This document shows positions 43,510 through 55,470 of a stretch of 64,000 bases of DNA, in pieces. The notes under the pieces were generated by a model. It was given only the letters and a program-made list of their open reading frames with translations. It was not told the origin of the DNA and ran no database searches. The DNA is from Azotobacter bryophylli. Its GTDB lineage: Bacteria; Pseudomonadota; Gammaproteobacteria; Pseudomonadales; Pseudomonadaceae. How positions within the stretch are numbered: position 1 is the first letter of the stretch; the number at the start of each line of letters is the position of its first letter. Position numbers and translations under genes: made by a program. Location of the stretch: contig NZ_JBHRSJ010000012.1 in NCBI RefSeq assembly GCF_042643485.1, forward strand, positions 248,001 through 312,000, written 5' to 3'.

Positions 43510-45663
43510 ATGAGCTTTTTCTCTTTTCGCACGGTCGCCGGGGCGGTAATCGCCATCCAGGCCGGCCTGACCAGCGCCGCAGACACCCCGGACGCCAGGA
43601 CAACCCAGACCAGCGCAGCGACCAGGGCTGCCGAAACCGCCGAGCCGGACATCACCGAACTGGCCCCCATGACGGTGCAGGGCAACTACGACAATGCGGT
43701 CGGCACGTCCGATGCGGCCAGCCAGGGCGTGGTGAACGCCAAGCTGATCCAGAGCCGCCCGATCCTGCGCCCGGCCGAGGTGCTGGAGTTCGTGCCGGGG
43801 GTGATCATCACCCAGCACAGTGGCGACGGTAAGGCGAACCAGTACTTCCTGCGCGGCTTCAACCTGGACCACGGCACCGACTTCGCCACCTTCGTCGACG
43901 GCATGCCGGTGAACATGCCGAGCCATGCCCACGGCCAAGGCTACAGCGACCTCAACTGGCTGATCCCCGAGCTGGTCGACCGGATCGGCTACCGGAAGGG
44001 CCCCTACTCCGCCGAAGAGGGCGACTTCGCCTCCGCCGGCGCCGCCCGCATCGGCCTGGTGGACCGGATGCCGCGGGGCATGGCCTCCCTCACCGGCGGG
44101 AGCTGGGGCTACGGCCGCAGCCTGATAGCGGATTCCCATGCCGTCGGCAACGGCGACCTGCTCTACGCCTTCGAGGCCAGCCACAACGACGGCCCCTGGG
44201 ACAAGCCGGAGAACTTCCGGAAGCTGAACGGCGTGCTGCGCTACAGCTTCGGCGACGACGACAACCTCAGTCACATCACCGCGATGGGCTACTCGGCCAA
44301 GTGGAACTCGACCGACCAGATCCCCAAGCGTGCGGTGGAAGAAGGCCTGATCGGCCGCTTCGGCTCCCTCGACTCCAGCGATCACGGCAGGACCGAACGC
44401 TACAGCCTGTCCTTCGACACCCGGCGCAAACTGGACGACGGGCTGTTCAAGTTCAACGCCTACGCGATCCACTCCCGCCTGGACCTGTTCTCGGACTTCA
44501 CCTACCTGCTGGACAACCCGGCCGACCTGGGCGGTGCGGCCAACCCCAGCGGGCTCGCCGGCGACCAGTTCGAGCAGGCCGAGAAGCGCGACGTCTTCGG
44601 CTTCGCCAGCAGCCGCGCCTGGTTCGGCGAACTCGCCGGGCTGGACATGAGCAACACCCTGGGCGTCCAGCTCCGGCACGACCGTCTCGATCCGGTGGGG
44701 CTCTACAGCGCGGCCAACGGCAAGCGGGTGGATACCACCCAGAAGAGCCAGGTGCGCGAAACCGCCGCCGCCCTCTACGGGGAGAACTCCCTGCAGTGGA
44801 CCTCCTGGCTACGCAGCGTCGCGGGGCTGCGCCTCGACCACTACAACTTCGACGTGAACAGCAACATTCCCCAGAACAGCGGCAAGCGCAGCGCCATCAT
44901 CAGCTCGCCCAAGCTGTCCCTGATCTTCGGCCCCTGGGCCCAGACCGAATACTTCCTCAACTACGGCTACGGCTTCCACAGCAACGACGCCCGCGGCGTG
45001 ACCGCCCGCGTCACGCCCAAGGAGCTGCAGGCCACCAGCCCGGCCGATCCCCTGGTGCGGACCAAGGGCGGCGAGATCGGCATCCGCACCGAAATCGTCC
45101 CGCGGCTGCAGAGTTCCATCGCCTTCTGGCAGTTGAGGGTGGGCTCGGAGCTGGTGTTCTCCGGCGACGCGGGGGACACCGAGCCGAGCCGGCCCAGCCT
45201 CCGCCGGGGCATCGAGTGGAACAACCACTACATGGCCCTGCCCTGGCTGTTCTTCGACCTGGACCTGGCCACCTCGCATGCCCGCTACACCCGCTCCGAC
45301 CCGTCGGGCCAGCACATTCCCGGCGCCATCGAGAAAGTGGCCTCCTTCGGCGTGTCCGTCACCGACCTGGGGCCCTGGTTTGGCCAGTTCCAGCTGCGCT
45401 ACTTCGGCCCGCGGCCGCTGATCGAGGACAACAGCGTGCGCTCCAAGGCCACCACCCTGGCCTACCTGCGCGTGGGCTACAAGTTCAATCCGGACTGGAA
45501 GCTGGCCCTGGACGTGTTCAACCTGTTCGACAGCAAGGCCGACGACATCACCTACTACTACGCCTCGCGTCTGGCCGGGGAAAGCGCCGGCGGGATGGAG
45601 GACGTGCACTTCCACCCGGTGGAGCCGCGCAACGTCCGCGCGACCCTGACCACCTATTTCTAG
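43510..45663 (+). CDS. TonB-dependent outer-membrane receptor
   Basis: Outer-membrane transporter of 717 residues. Signal peptide 1-23 (ending TSAA), a TonB box-like stretch near LAPMTVQG (residues ~51-58), a plug domain (about 60-175) with LRGFNLDHGTDFATFVDG, and a 22-strand-type barrel ending in TTYF, the terminal aromatic residue needed for BAM insertion. The plug sequence NLDHGTDFATFVDGMPVNMPSHAHGQG-like (spread over residues ~118-143) is typical of a widespread receptor subfamily of unknown ligand. The His residues in this segment might contact a metal. The stop codon overlaps that of the convergent sirtuin gene. Confidence 0.9.
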   Translation: MSFFSFRTVAGAVIAIQAGLTSAADTPDARTTQTSAATRAAETAEPDITELAPMTVQGNYDNAVGTSDAASQGVVNAKLIQSRPILRPAEVLEFVPGVIITQHSGDGKANQYFLRGFNLDHGTDFATFVDGMPVNMPSHAHGQGYSDLNWLIPELVDRIGYRKGPYSAEEGDFASAGAARIGLVDRMPRGMASLTGGSWGYGRSLIADSHAVGNGDLLYAFEASHNDGPWDKPENFRKLNGVLRYSFGDDDNLSHITAMGYSAKWNSTDQIPKRAVEEGLIGRFGSLDSSDHGRTERYSLSFDTRRKLDDGLFKFNAYAIHSRLDLFSDFTYLLDNPADLGGAANPSGLAGDQFEQAEKRDVFGFASSRAWFGELAGLDMSNTLGVQLRHDRLDPVGLYSAANGKRVDTTQKSQVRETAAALYGENSLQWTSWLRSVAGLRLDHYNFDVNSNIPQNSGKRSAIISSPKLSLIFGPWAQTEYFLNYGYGFHSNDARGVTARVTPKELQATSPADPLVRTKGGEIGIRTEIVPRLQSSIAFWQLRVGSELVFSGDAGDTEPSRPSLRRGIEWNNHYMALPWLFFDLDLATSHARYTRSDPSGQHIPGAIEKVASFGVSVTDLGPWFGQFQLRYFGPRPLIEDNSVRSKATTLAYLRVGYKFNPDWKLALDVFNLFDSKADDITYYYASRLAGESAGGMEDVHFHPVEPRNVRATLTTYF

Positions 45664-46412
45664 CGGCCGAACGCCCGGCGCAGCAGGTCGGGCAGGATCT
45701 CGCCGGCCTTGCCCACCAGGCCGAACACCCGCTCGCCCCCGAGCAGAACCGGCTGCGGGTTGATGTGCAGTACGGTCGCACCGTTTTCCTGGGCGATGAG
45801 GGGGATCTGCGCAGCCGGCTGGACCACTCCGGACGTGCCGACGGACAGCAGCAGATCGCAGTCGCGCGCCGCGGCGAACGCCTCGCGCAGAGCCTTCTCG
45901 GGCAGCGCCTCACCGAACCACACGACGCCGGGCCTGATCTTCCCGTTGCAGTGCGGGCAGCGCGGCGGCTCGATCCGCGCGCCCACCTCCGGCACGTCCG
46001 GCACTGGCAGGGCCTGCCGGTAGGGCCGGGCGCAGGCGAAGCAGCGCGGTGCGCTCAAGCTACCATGCAGGTGCAGCACATCCCGGCTGCCGGCGCGCTC
46101 GTGTAGGTCGTCGACGTTCTGCGTGACCAGCGTGAGTTTCGGCACCCATCGCGCCAGCTCGGCGATCGCCCGGTGCGCCGGGTTGGGCTGCGCCTGCAGC
46201 GCCTTCCTCCGCCGCCACTCGTACCAGCCCCACACCAGCGCGGGATCGCGGCGGAAGGCATCCGCGGTGGCCAGCTCGGCCGGATCGAAGCGCTCCCAGA
46301 GCCCGGTCAGGGCGTCGCGGAACGTGGGGATGCCGCTCTCGGCGGAGACGCCCGCCCCGGTGAAGACCACCACGTGCCGGGCCTCGCGCAGCCGATCGGC
46401 GTTGAATTCCAT
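45660..46412 (-). CDS. cobB: NAD-dependent protein deacylase, SIRT5-like sirtuin
   Basis: Cytosolic sirtuin of 250 residues. The NAD-binding GAGVSAESGIPTFR lies at 19-32, TQNVDDLH at 97-104 and the catalytic H116 in LHLHGS. Zinc is held by C124, C127, C152 and C155. The pair Y64-x-x-R67 in WYEWRR is the signature of class III sirtuins, which prefer succinyl, malonyl or glutaryl lysine over acetyl lysine, so desuccinylase activity is expected in addition to deacetylase activity. It ends in a CTAG shared with the TonB receptor gene and starts 36 bp after the flavin monooxygenase gene on the same strand, so it may be co-transcribed with it. Confidence 0.9.
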   Translation of the reverse strand: MEFNADRLREARHVVVFTGAGVSAESGIPTFRDALTGLWERFDPAELATADAFRRDPALVWGWYEWRRRKALQAQPNPAHRAIAELARWVPKLTLVTQNVDDLHERAGSRDVLHLHGSLSAPRCFACARPYRQALPVPDVPEVGARIEPPRCPHCNGKIRPGVVWFGEALPEKALREAFAAARDCDLLLSVGTSGVVQPAAQIPLIAQENGATVLHINPQPVLLGGERVFGLVGKAGEILPDLLRRAFGR

Positions 46413-46447
46413 GATTTCTCCCTCTATCGGACAAGCACGAACGGATT

Positions 46448-47962
46448 TCAGAGCCCGGAACGCGAGCATTCCCCCGCCCGCGCCGGCTCGCGGGCGGGGC
46501 CGGCCGCCGCGAAGGGCAGGAACTCCAGTGCGGCATCCGCGACAGGCTCCTCCAGCAACATCGTCCGGTCGAATGCGAAGTCGTTGAGCACGCGCCAGGG
46601 CGGATGGCGACCCTGGCGCGGCAGCAGGGCCTGAGCGCGCCGGATGTAGCCGGCGCGCAGAGAGTCCAGCACGGACTCCTCCTGCATCTCGCCCGCCGGC
46701 GCCCTGGGCGTGAACACCTCCAGCCCGTTGCGGCGCATGTGCTCGAACAGGCGGCACAGGTAGCGGGCAGCCAGGTCGGCCTTCAGCGTCCAGGGCGCGT
46801 TGGTGTAGCCGAAGAGGATGCCGCAGTTGGGGACGTCCTGCACCAGCACGCCCTTGTAGGTCATCCGCTCGCCGACTGGGAGCTCCCGGCCGTCCAACAG
46901 CACCCGGATGCCGCCGCAGGATTGCAGCTTCAGCCCGGTGGCGGTGACGACGATGTCCGCCTCCAGCTCCCGGCCTGATTCGAGCCGCATGCCGCGCTCG
47001 GTGAAGGTTTCGATGCCGTCCGTCACCACCGAGGCCTTGCCCCGCCGGATGGCGTCGAACAGGTCGGCGTCCGGCACCACGCACAGGCGCTCGTCCCACG
47101 GCAGGTAGCGGGGCGTGAAGTCGCGCATGTCGACGCCCGCCCCCAGATGCCTCCTGACGCCGGCCAGCAGCCAGCGCCGCACCTGCTGCGGCCAGCGCCT
47201 GGCGGCCTTGTAGATCAGCCGGTTGAGGGCGATGTTCCGCTTGCGCGCCAAGCCGTAGACCAGCGGCTCCGGCAGGATGCGCCGGAGAGCGGCGGAGATC
47301 TTGTCCCGACTCGGCACCGAGAGCAGATAGCCGGGCGAGCGCTGCAGCATGGTGACGTGCGCCGCCTGGCCGGCCAGCGCCGGGACCAGGGTCACGGCGG
47401 TCGCGCCGCTGCCGACCACGACGATGCGCTTGCCGCGCCAGTCCAGGTCTTCCGGCCAGTGCTGGGGATGGATGCGCCGGCCGCGGTAGCGCTCCACACC
47501 CGGGAAGCGCGGCAGATACCCCTCGTCGTAGTCGTAGTAGCCGGTGCAGGCGATCAGGTAGCGGCAGACGAAGACCAGCGCCTCGCCGGTCTCCTCGGCC
47601 AGGGCCTTGATCGTCCAGCGCCGCTCCGCGCCGGACCAGCTGGCCTCGGTGATCCGGAGGCCAAAGCGGATCTTGCGGTCGACCCCGAACTGGCGGGCGG
47701 TCTCCTCGATGTAGCGGCGGATCGAGGGGCCGTCGGCGAGCACCTGCAGTCCGTTCCAGGGGCGGAAGTCGTAGCCAAAGCTGAACATGTCCGAATCCGA
47801 GCGGACGCCCGGATAGCGGAACAGGTCCCAGGTCCCGCCGATGGCCTTGCGCCGCTCCAGGATGGCGAAGCTCAGGCCCGGCGCCTCCCTGGTCAGGTGG
47901 CAGGCCATCCCGATACCCGACAGGCCGGCGCCGATGATCAAGACGTCGTAGCGGTTCTCCAC
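46448..47962 (-). CDS. Flavin-containing monooxygenase (Baeyer-Villiger/EthA-like)
   Basis: Class B flavoprotein monooxygenase of 504 residues. FAD-binding GAGLSGIGMACHL (11-23), the YPGVRSDSD segment (near 50-58), an approximate Baeyer-Villiger fingerprint YRGRRIHPQHWPED (F replaced by Y), and the NADPH-binding GSGATAVTLVP (near 190) are all present. It likely oxidises a ketone or sulfide/amine with O2 and NADPH, as EthA does; the substrate is unknown. It uses a GTG start at 47962 with gaggtg upstream. The ~30-residue C-terminal end is Ala/Arg/Pro-rich. It is divergent from the histidine phosphatase gene. Confidence 0.87.
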   Translation of the reverse strand: MENRYDVLIIGAGLSGIGMACHLTREAPGLSFAILERRKAIGGTWDLFRYPGVRSDSDMFSFGYDFRPWNGLQVLADGPSIRRYIEETARQFGVDRKIRFGLRITEASWSGAERRWTIKALAEETGEALVFVCRYLIACTGYYDYDEGYLPRFPGVERYRGRRIHPQHWPEDLDWRGKRIVVVGSGATAVTLVPALAGQAAHVTMLQRSPGYLLSVPSRDKISAALRRILPEPLVYGLARKRNIALNRLIYKAARRWPQQVRRWLLAGVRRHLGAGVDMRDFTPRYLPWDERLCVVPDADLFDAIRRGKASVVTDGIETFTERGMRLESGRELEADIVVTATGLKLQSCGGIRVLLDGRELPVGERMTYKGVLVQDVPNCGILFGYTNAPWTLKADLAARYLCRLFEHMRRNGLEVFTPRAPAGEMQEESVLDSLRAGYIRRAQALLPRQGRHPPWRVLNDFAFDRTMLLEEPVADAALEFLPFAAAGPAREPARAGECSRSGL

Positions 47963-48116
47963 GAAACACCTCGTCCATTGCCGTCGCCCGTCGGCAGATT
48001 AGAGTAATACCGGTGCGATGGAAGTTTAGGTGCGGCGCGGCTCCTTGGCACAAAGCCAGCAGGACGATCGCGCGAAGCGCCCGCCCGATCGACGACCCAC
48101 GCTACCGAGCCCTTTC

Positions 48117-48707
48117 ATGCAGATCATCCTGGTGCGCCACGGCAGGCCCGAGCATTCCTCCCCGCGCTGGTGCACACCGGCGCAGATGAAGGACTGGATC
48201 GAGCGCTACAACGAGGCGGAGGTCGCCGTCCGCGAGGTGCCCGCCCGGCTCGCGGAGCTGGCCGCCACGGCGGGGGCGGTGGTCTGCAGCCCTTCCGCGC
48301 GCTGCCGGCAGTCCCGGGACTGCCTGGGGCTGGGCGCCTGCCCGGCACCCGATCCCGTCTTCGCCGAAGCCCACCTGCCCTATCCAGACTGGTCTTTCCC
48401 GCGGCTGCCGCCGAGTCTCTGGCGCCTGCTGTTCCGCTGCGCCTGGTTCTGCGGCTTCGCCCGCCACACCGAGCCCATCGCCGAATCGCGCCAGCGGGCC
48501 GAGGCGGCGGCGCAGCGGCTGATCGCGCTGGCCGAAACGCACGGCAGCGTGCTGCTGATGGGGCACGGCATCATGAACCTGCTCATCGCCCGGCAATTGC
48601 GCCGGCACGGCTGGTCCGGACCGGCGCCCCTGCTGATGCGGGGTTACTGGCACGCCAGCGTTTATCGCAAGGCCGTAGCCGGACCCGCTGTGGAGACGAT
48701 CAAATGA
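48117..48707 (+). CDS. Histidine phosphatase superfamily protein
   Basis: Cytosolic phosphatase-like protein of 196 residues of the phosphoglycerate-mutase branch. The phospho-accepting histidine is H8 in ILVRHGRPEH, and the second active-site His lies in LLMGHGIMN near residue 144. An Arg expected from CSPSARCRQS (near 61) completes the phosphate pocket. The middle region (90-125) is rich in Trp and aromatic residues. The substrate is unknown. The chosen ATG is directly before the first beta strand; the longer frame upstream has no good ribosome-binding site. Confidence 0.82.
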   Translation: MQIILVRHGRPEHSSPRWCTPAQMKDWIERYNEAEVAVREVPARLAELAATAGAVVCSPSARCRQSRDCLGLGACPAPDPVFAEAHLPYPDWSFPRLPPSLWRLLFRCAWFCGFARHTEPIAESRQRAEAAAQRLIALAETHGSVLLMGHGIMNLLIARQLRRHGWSGPAPLLMRGYWHASVYRKAVAGPAVETIK

Positions 48708-48732
48708 AGGATTCGTTGCAGGTGGTGACAAA

Positions 48733-48780
48733 AAGCCATTACTGTTGCCTGGATTGAGCATCGAGTGCTCGGCATGTAGT
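48733..48780. repeat. Cruciform-like hairpin after the histidine phosphatase gene
   Basis: AAAAGCCA near 48733 can pair with TGGCTTTT near 48780, and an inner stem GAGCA/TGCTC lies between. It may serve as a terminator on the plus strand, with GGCTTTTATG at its end, or as a mobile palindromic repeat. Confidence 0.4.
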
Positions 48781-48934
48781 GGCTTTTATGGGCGCAGCAA
48801 CCTACTCGCCGTTCGGGGCCGCCCCTGCGGGCAATGTCCTATCCCTGCCTCGCTCGCGGGCTGAGCCTCGATTCTTTGCTTTGCAGATATGAAAACGTGC
48901 CTCATCGGCACGCCACGGGAAGGCACCGTTTGTT

Positions 48935-50812
48935 ATGGCCAGATTTTTCCCCGCCCGCTCCAGCTGCCATTTCGATACCCCAGGCGAACGACGCCTGGCC
49001 GAGCGCTTGGATAAAAAGCTCGAAGATGACTATCTGTGCTGGTTCAACGTACCGGTGGGGCCGAAAGCGCTGCAGCCCGACTTCGTGCTGCTTCATCCGC
49101 AGCGGGGAGTTCTGATACTCGAAGTCAAGGACTGGAAGCTGGATACCATCCAGACCATGGACCCCGGTACGGCGCAGATCCTCGATAGCGGCCGGTCGAA
49201 GTCGGTGCGCAACCCGATGATGCAAGCCCGTGCCTATGCGCTGGAAGTGGCGGTGACGCTGCAGAAGGATCCGGCGCTGAAACAGCCGCCGGGCTCCTCG
49301 CGCGCCGGAAACCTGATCATGCCCTACGGCTGGGGCGTGGTCTTCACCGCGATCACCCGCCGCCAGTTCGAGCAGACGAACCTGGCTGAGGTGCTTGATC
49401 CGCATCGGGTCATCTTTCAGGACGAGATGACCGAAACGGTGGAGGACGAGGCCTTTCAGCAACGTCTATGGGACATGTTCCATCATGTATTCCCCTGCAA
49501 GCTGACCCTTCCGCAGATCGACAGGGTCCGCTATCACCTCTACCCCGAAGTCCGGGTGAACGCCCAACCGGGACAATTCGGTCTGTTCCCTGAGGCCGAG
49601 GTCTCGTTACCCAGCCTGATGAAAGTGATGGATCTGCAACAGGAGCAACTGGCTCGCTCTCTCGGCGAAGGGCATCGGGTCATCCACGGGGCTGCCGGCA
49701 GCGGCAAGACCATGATCCTCGGCTATCGCTGCGTCCATCTCGCCATGGCCGCGAACAAGCCCATTCTGGTGCTCTGTTACAACCGCTCTCTGGCAGGGCG
49801 CCTAAGCCAGGTGATTGCCGAGCGCGGCCTCAGCGACAAGGTCGCCGTGCGAAATTTCCATGCCTGGTGCCGGGACATGCTGGTGAGCTTCCAGATCGAC
49901 CTGCCCGACTCCCGTCTGCCGGTCGACCAGCAGATGGAGCAACTGGTGGCCAGAACCATCGAAGGGGTGGAGCGCGGCCAGATTCCCCGAGCCCAATACG
50001 CCGCGGTGCTGATCGACGAGGGTCACGATTTCCAGCCGGAATGGTTCAAGCTGGTGGTGCAGATGGTCGATCCGGGGACCAACTCCCTGCTGGTTCTTTA
50101 CGACGACGCCCAATCCATCTACCACCAACGGAGCGGCGATCGTCGTCGCGACTTCAGCTTCGCCAGCGTCGGCATCCAGGCCAAAGGACGCACCACCATA
50201 TTGCGCCTGAACTACCGCAATACCGTGGAAGTGCTGTCGGTGGCCCGGGCATTCGCGACCGAATTGCTGGCTGCACGCGAAGCGGCCGAGGACGGCGTGC
50301 CGGTGATCGCCCCCGAAAGCGCGGGCCGGCGCGGCGCCTTTCCGGAGCTGATCCGCTGCGAGTCGGACTGGCATGAGTGGAACTGCATCATCGAGCGCAT
50401 CCGCGACGAACAGGGCCAGGGACGCCCACTGAGCGATATCGCCGTGATTTACCGCAGCAACAGCCACGGCAAACGGGCCGAACAGGCCCTGAAGATGGCA
50501 GGCATCGCCTATTCGTCCGGCCTTTCGACGAGGGGACGGGGCAATTTGTACAGCGAGGTCGACGCGGTCAAGGTGGTCAGCATGCACTCCAGCAAGGGGC
50601 TTGAGTTCGGCCTGGTACTCATTCCCTGCCTGCACGACATGCCCAAGTCGGGTGAGTCCGAAACCGACGAGGCACGCTTGCTCTATGTCGCCATGACCCG
50701 GGCTATCGACCGCCTGATCATGACCTATCGGGAACATTCGGATTTCACCCGACGCTTGCAGGATTCGATTAGCGGGGTTCGCCAGAGCCTGGAAGAAGCC
50801 GAGACTGTGTGA
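48935..50812 (+). CDS. NERD nuclease-UvrD-like helicase fusion
   Basis: Cytosolic protein of 625 residues. The N-terminal NERD domain (about 15-150) keeps the nuclease residues D49, E63 and K65 (PDF...EVKDWK), which is the PD-(D/E)XK pattern. It is followed by a superfamily 1A helicase: Walker A GAAGSGKT with K258, DEGH-type motif II (LIDEGHDF), QS-I motif near DDAQSIY, LRLNYRN motif IV and the C-terminal VSMHSSKGLEF and LLYVAMTRA. Related nuclease-helicases include phage-defence proteins, and others act in DNA repair. It stands alone with no obvious defence partners beside it, so both roles are possible. Confidence 0.85.
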   Translation: MARFFPARSSCHFDTPGERRLAERLDKKLEDDYLCWFNVPVGPKALQPDFVLLHPQRGVLILEVKDWKLDTIQTMDPGTAQILDSGRSKSVRNPMMQARAYALEVAVTLQKDPALKQPPGSSRAGNLIMPYGWGVVFTAITRRQFEQTNLAEVLDPHRVIFQDEMTETVEDEAFQQRLWDMFHHVFPCKLTLPQIDRVRYHLYPEVRVNAQPGQFGLFPEAEVSLPSLMKVMDLQQEQLARSLGEGHRVIHGAAGSGKTMILGYRCVHLAMAANKPILVLCYNRSLAGRLSQVIAERGLSDKVAVRNFHAWCRDMLVSFQIDLPDSRLPVDQQMEQLVARTIEGVERGQIPRAQYAAVLIDEGHDFQPEWFKLVVQMVDPGTNSLLVLYDDAQSIYHQRSGDRRRDFSFASVGIQAKGRTTILRLNYRNTVEVLSVARAFATELLAAREAAEDGVPVIAPESAGRRGAFPELIRCESDWHEWNCIIERIRDEQGQGRPLSDIAVIYRSNSHGKRAEQALKMAGIAYSSGLSTRGRGNLYSEVDAVKVVSMHSSKGLEFGLVLIPCLHDMPKSGESETDEARLLYVAMTRAIDRLIMTYREHSDFTRRLQDSISGVRQSLEEAETV

Positions 50813-51143
50813 TGGTTTTCAGCAACGTCTCGGAGAGGTCCTGCGCTCTTGTCGGAGGGTTGAAGGCGTTGAGGTCGATACCGCTTTGATGAGGGTGAGT
50901 TAATTCGCGCGGCGAACTCCAGCTCCTCCTCTGCACTCCATGCACGCTCCAAATAACCTTGACTGCGGAAAGCCCCCGGCCGTATTCCACCCAACAGGAC
51001 TGCATGGAGCGGCTTGCCTCGCACTTACCTTTTTGCCACCATCCGCAGCCGGTCGTATCGAATAACAATATGAGCTGCAATGTTTTCGCGGCCGTGGGCG
51101 CCCGAACGCTCGGGGCTCCCGCAATTTCCAAGAGCAGTTAACA
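50813..51143. other. Intergenic region without recognised features
   Basis: A 331-bp gap between the NERD-helicase and the hybrid kinase genes. No open frame, hairpin with T tract or promoter that I can name; the end at 51060-51143 contains an A/T-rich patch that may hold the kinase promoter. Confidence 0.3.
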
Positions 51144-54023
<2,880 letters not shown>

Positions 54024-54057
54024 CCGAGGCAACGGCCGCCAAGCCGGCCCGCCGCCG

Positions 54058-54615
54058 CTACGGCCGCGCCTCGCGCTCCAGCAGGGCGCGCTTGCGCTCC
54101 ACGCCCCAGCGATAGCCGGACAGCCCGCCATCGCTGCGTACCACGCGGTGACAGGGAATGGCCAGCGCCAGAGCGTTCGCGCCGCAGGCCCGGGCTACCG
54201 CCCGCACCGCCGTGGGGGCACCGATCCGCCGAGCGACCTCCGCATAGCTGAGGGTCTCCCCGGGCGGGATCTGCCGCAGAACTTCCCAGACGCGTCGCTG
54301 GAAAACCGTGCCGCGAATGTCGAGCGGCAGCTCCAGCCCCTGCCGCGGCGCCTCGATGAAGCCCGCCACCCGGCCGACCAGGCGTGCCAGGTCGGCATCG
54401 CCGCCGGTCAGACACGCCGCGGGAAAGCGCTCCCGCAGCTCGCCCAGCAGGACGTCCGGCTCGTCGCCCAGCAGGATCGCGCAAACCCCGCGTTCGCTTG
54501 CGGCCAGCAGAATGGCGCCGAGGGCACCGCCGCCCACGGCGAAACGGATCTCGCCGCCGCTGGCCGGAGCCGGACGGCTCTCTCCCGCCTCGGGTATCGC
54601 GTTCAGATTCGTCAT
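54058..54615 (-). CDS. ogt: Methylated-DNA-protein-cysteine S-methyltransferase
   Basis: DNA-repair protein of 185 residues that transfers alkyl groups from O6-methylguanine to its own cysteine. The acceptor is C155 in AIPCHRVV, with the recognition helix FQRRVWEVLRQIPPGETLSYAEVA upstream (split over residues ~105-128). The N-terminal 80 residues are the variable alkyltransferase domain (about 22-100). It resembles the C-terminal half of Ada, but here it is a separate gene and no AdaA part is next to it. It is divergent from the VOC-protein gene. Confidence 0.92.
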   Translation of the reverse strand: MTNLNAIPEAGESRPAPASGGEIRFAVGGGALGAILLAASERGVCAILLGDEPDVLLGELRERFPAACLTGGDADLARLVGRVAGFIEAPRQGLELPLDIRGTVFQRRVWEVLRQIPPGETLSYAEVARRIGAPTAVRAVARACGANALALAIPCHRVVRSDGGLSGYRWGVERKRALLEREARP

Positions 54616-54774
54616 ATGCTTTCCACCTGATCATGGGGCATGCCCCTGGCCGCGACTTCGCCCGCCAGGATGCGCCTGCCCCGATCCGTTTCGCGCCCGC
54701 CCGCCGATTTCGCGACGCCGCGGACGCCCCATGGAAGACAGGTTAGCCACCCCGGCACCATCAGGAGAACGATC

Positions 54775-55272
54775 ATGGCGCACATCAGGAAGATCAGCCC
54801 CTGCCTCTGGTTCGTCGACCAGGCCGAAGAAGCGGCGCGCTTCTATACCGGCATCTTCGAGAACTCCAGAATCACCCGCCTCTCCCGTTACGGGGAGGCC
54901 GGGCGCGAGATCCACGGACGCGAGCCCGGAACCGTGATGGCCGTATCCTTCGAGCTGGCCGGCCAGCCCTTCACCGCCCTCAACGGCGGCACGCTGTTTC
55001 GCTTCAACGGCGCCATCTCGTTCCAGGTCGACTGCGCGACCCAGGACGAGCTGGACCACTACTGGGAAAGACTCTCCGCCGGTGGGGACGAACAAGCCCA
55101 GCGGTGCGGCTGGCTGCAGGACAGGTACGGGGTTTCCTGGCAGATCCTCCCGCACCTATTGCCCGACCTGCTCGGCGATGCCGACCCGGCCAGGGCCCAG
55201 AGAACACTGGAGGCGATGCTGGGAATGAAGAAGCTCGATATCGAGGCGCTGAAGCAGGCGCATGCGGGTTGA
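54775..55272 (+). CDS. VOC-superfamily protein (PhnB-like)
   Basis: Protein of 165 residues with the glyoxalase/vicinal-oxygen-chelate fold in the PhnB/3-demethylubiquinone-methyltransferase-like branch. ISPCLWFVDQAEEAARFY (about 5-22) and the later QVDCATQDELDHYWERLSAGG segments are characteristic. The family lacks an agreed reaction. I chose the ATG at 54775 because aggagaacgatc precedes it. It stands between ogt and a metallophosphoesterase gene. Confidence 0.82.
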   Translation: MAHIRKISPCLWFVDQAEEAARFYTGIFENSRITRLSRYGEAGREIHGREPGTVMAVSFELAGQPFTALNGGTLFRFNGAISFQVDCATQDELDHYWERLSAGGDEQAQRCGWLQDRYGVSWQILPHLLPDLLGDADPARAQRTLEAMLGMKKLDIEALKQAHAG

Positions 55273-55470
55273 CCGGCGGTCGACGCCCGCTCCGGAGGAA
55301 AAGCAGGGGCGGGCATGACGGGACCATCCGCTCGCAAGCCGCAGGAGAGCCCACTGCATCGGCTACCAACCCTGGCGGTCCGGGGCTCGTTCTGCGGGCC
55401 GGCACATTGAAAGATAGCCGCCGCGGCGCAACGGATCGCCGCCTCGAGCGGGAATCTGAGGTCCGACCGC

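Noticed and set aside
54058..54615. Truncated Ada protein
   Set aside because: The alkyltransferase is complete as an Ogt/Ada-C-type protein and has its own start; no AdaA remnant lies nearby.
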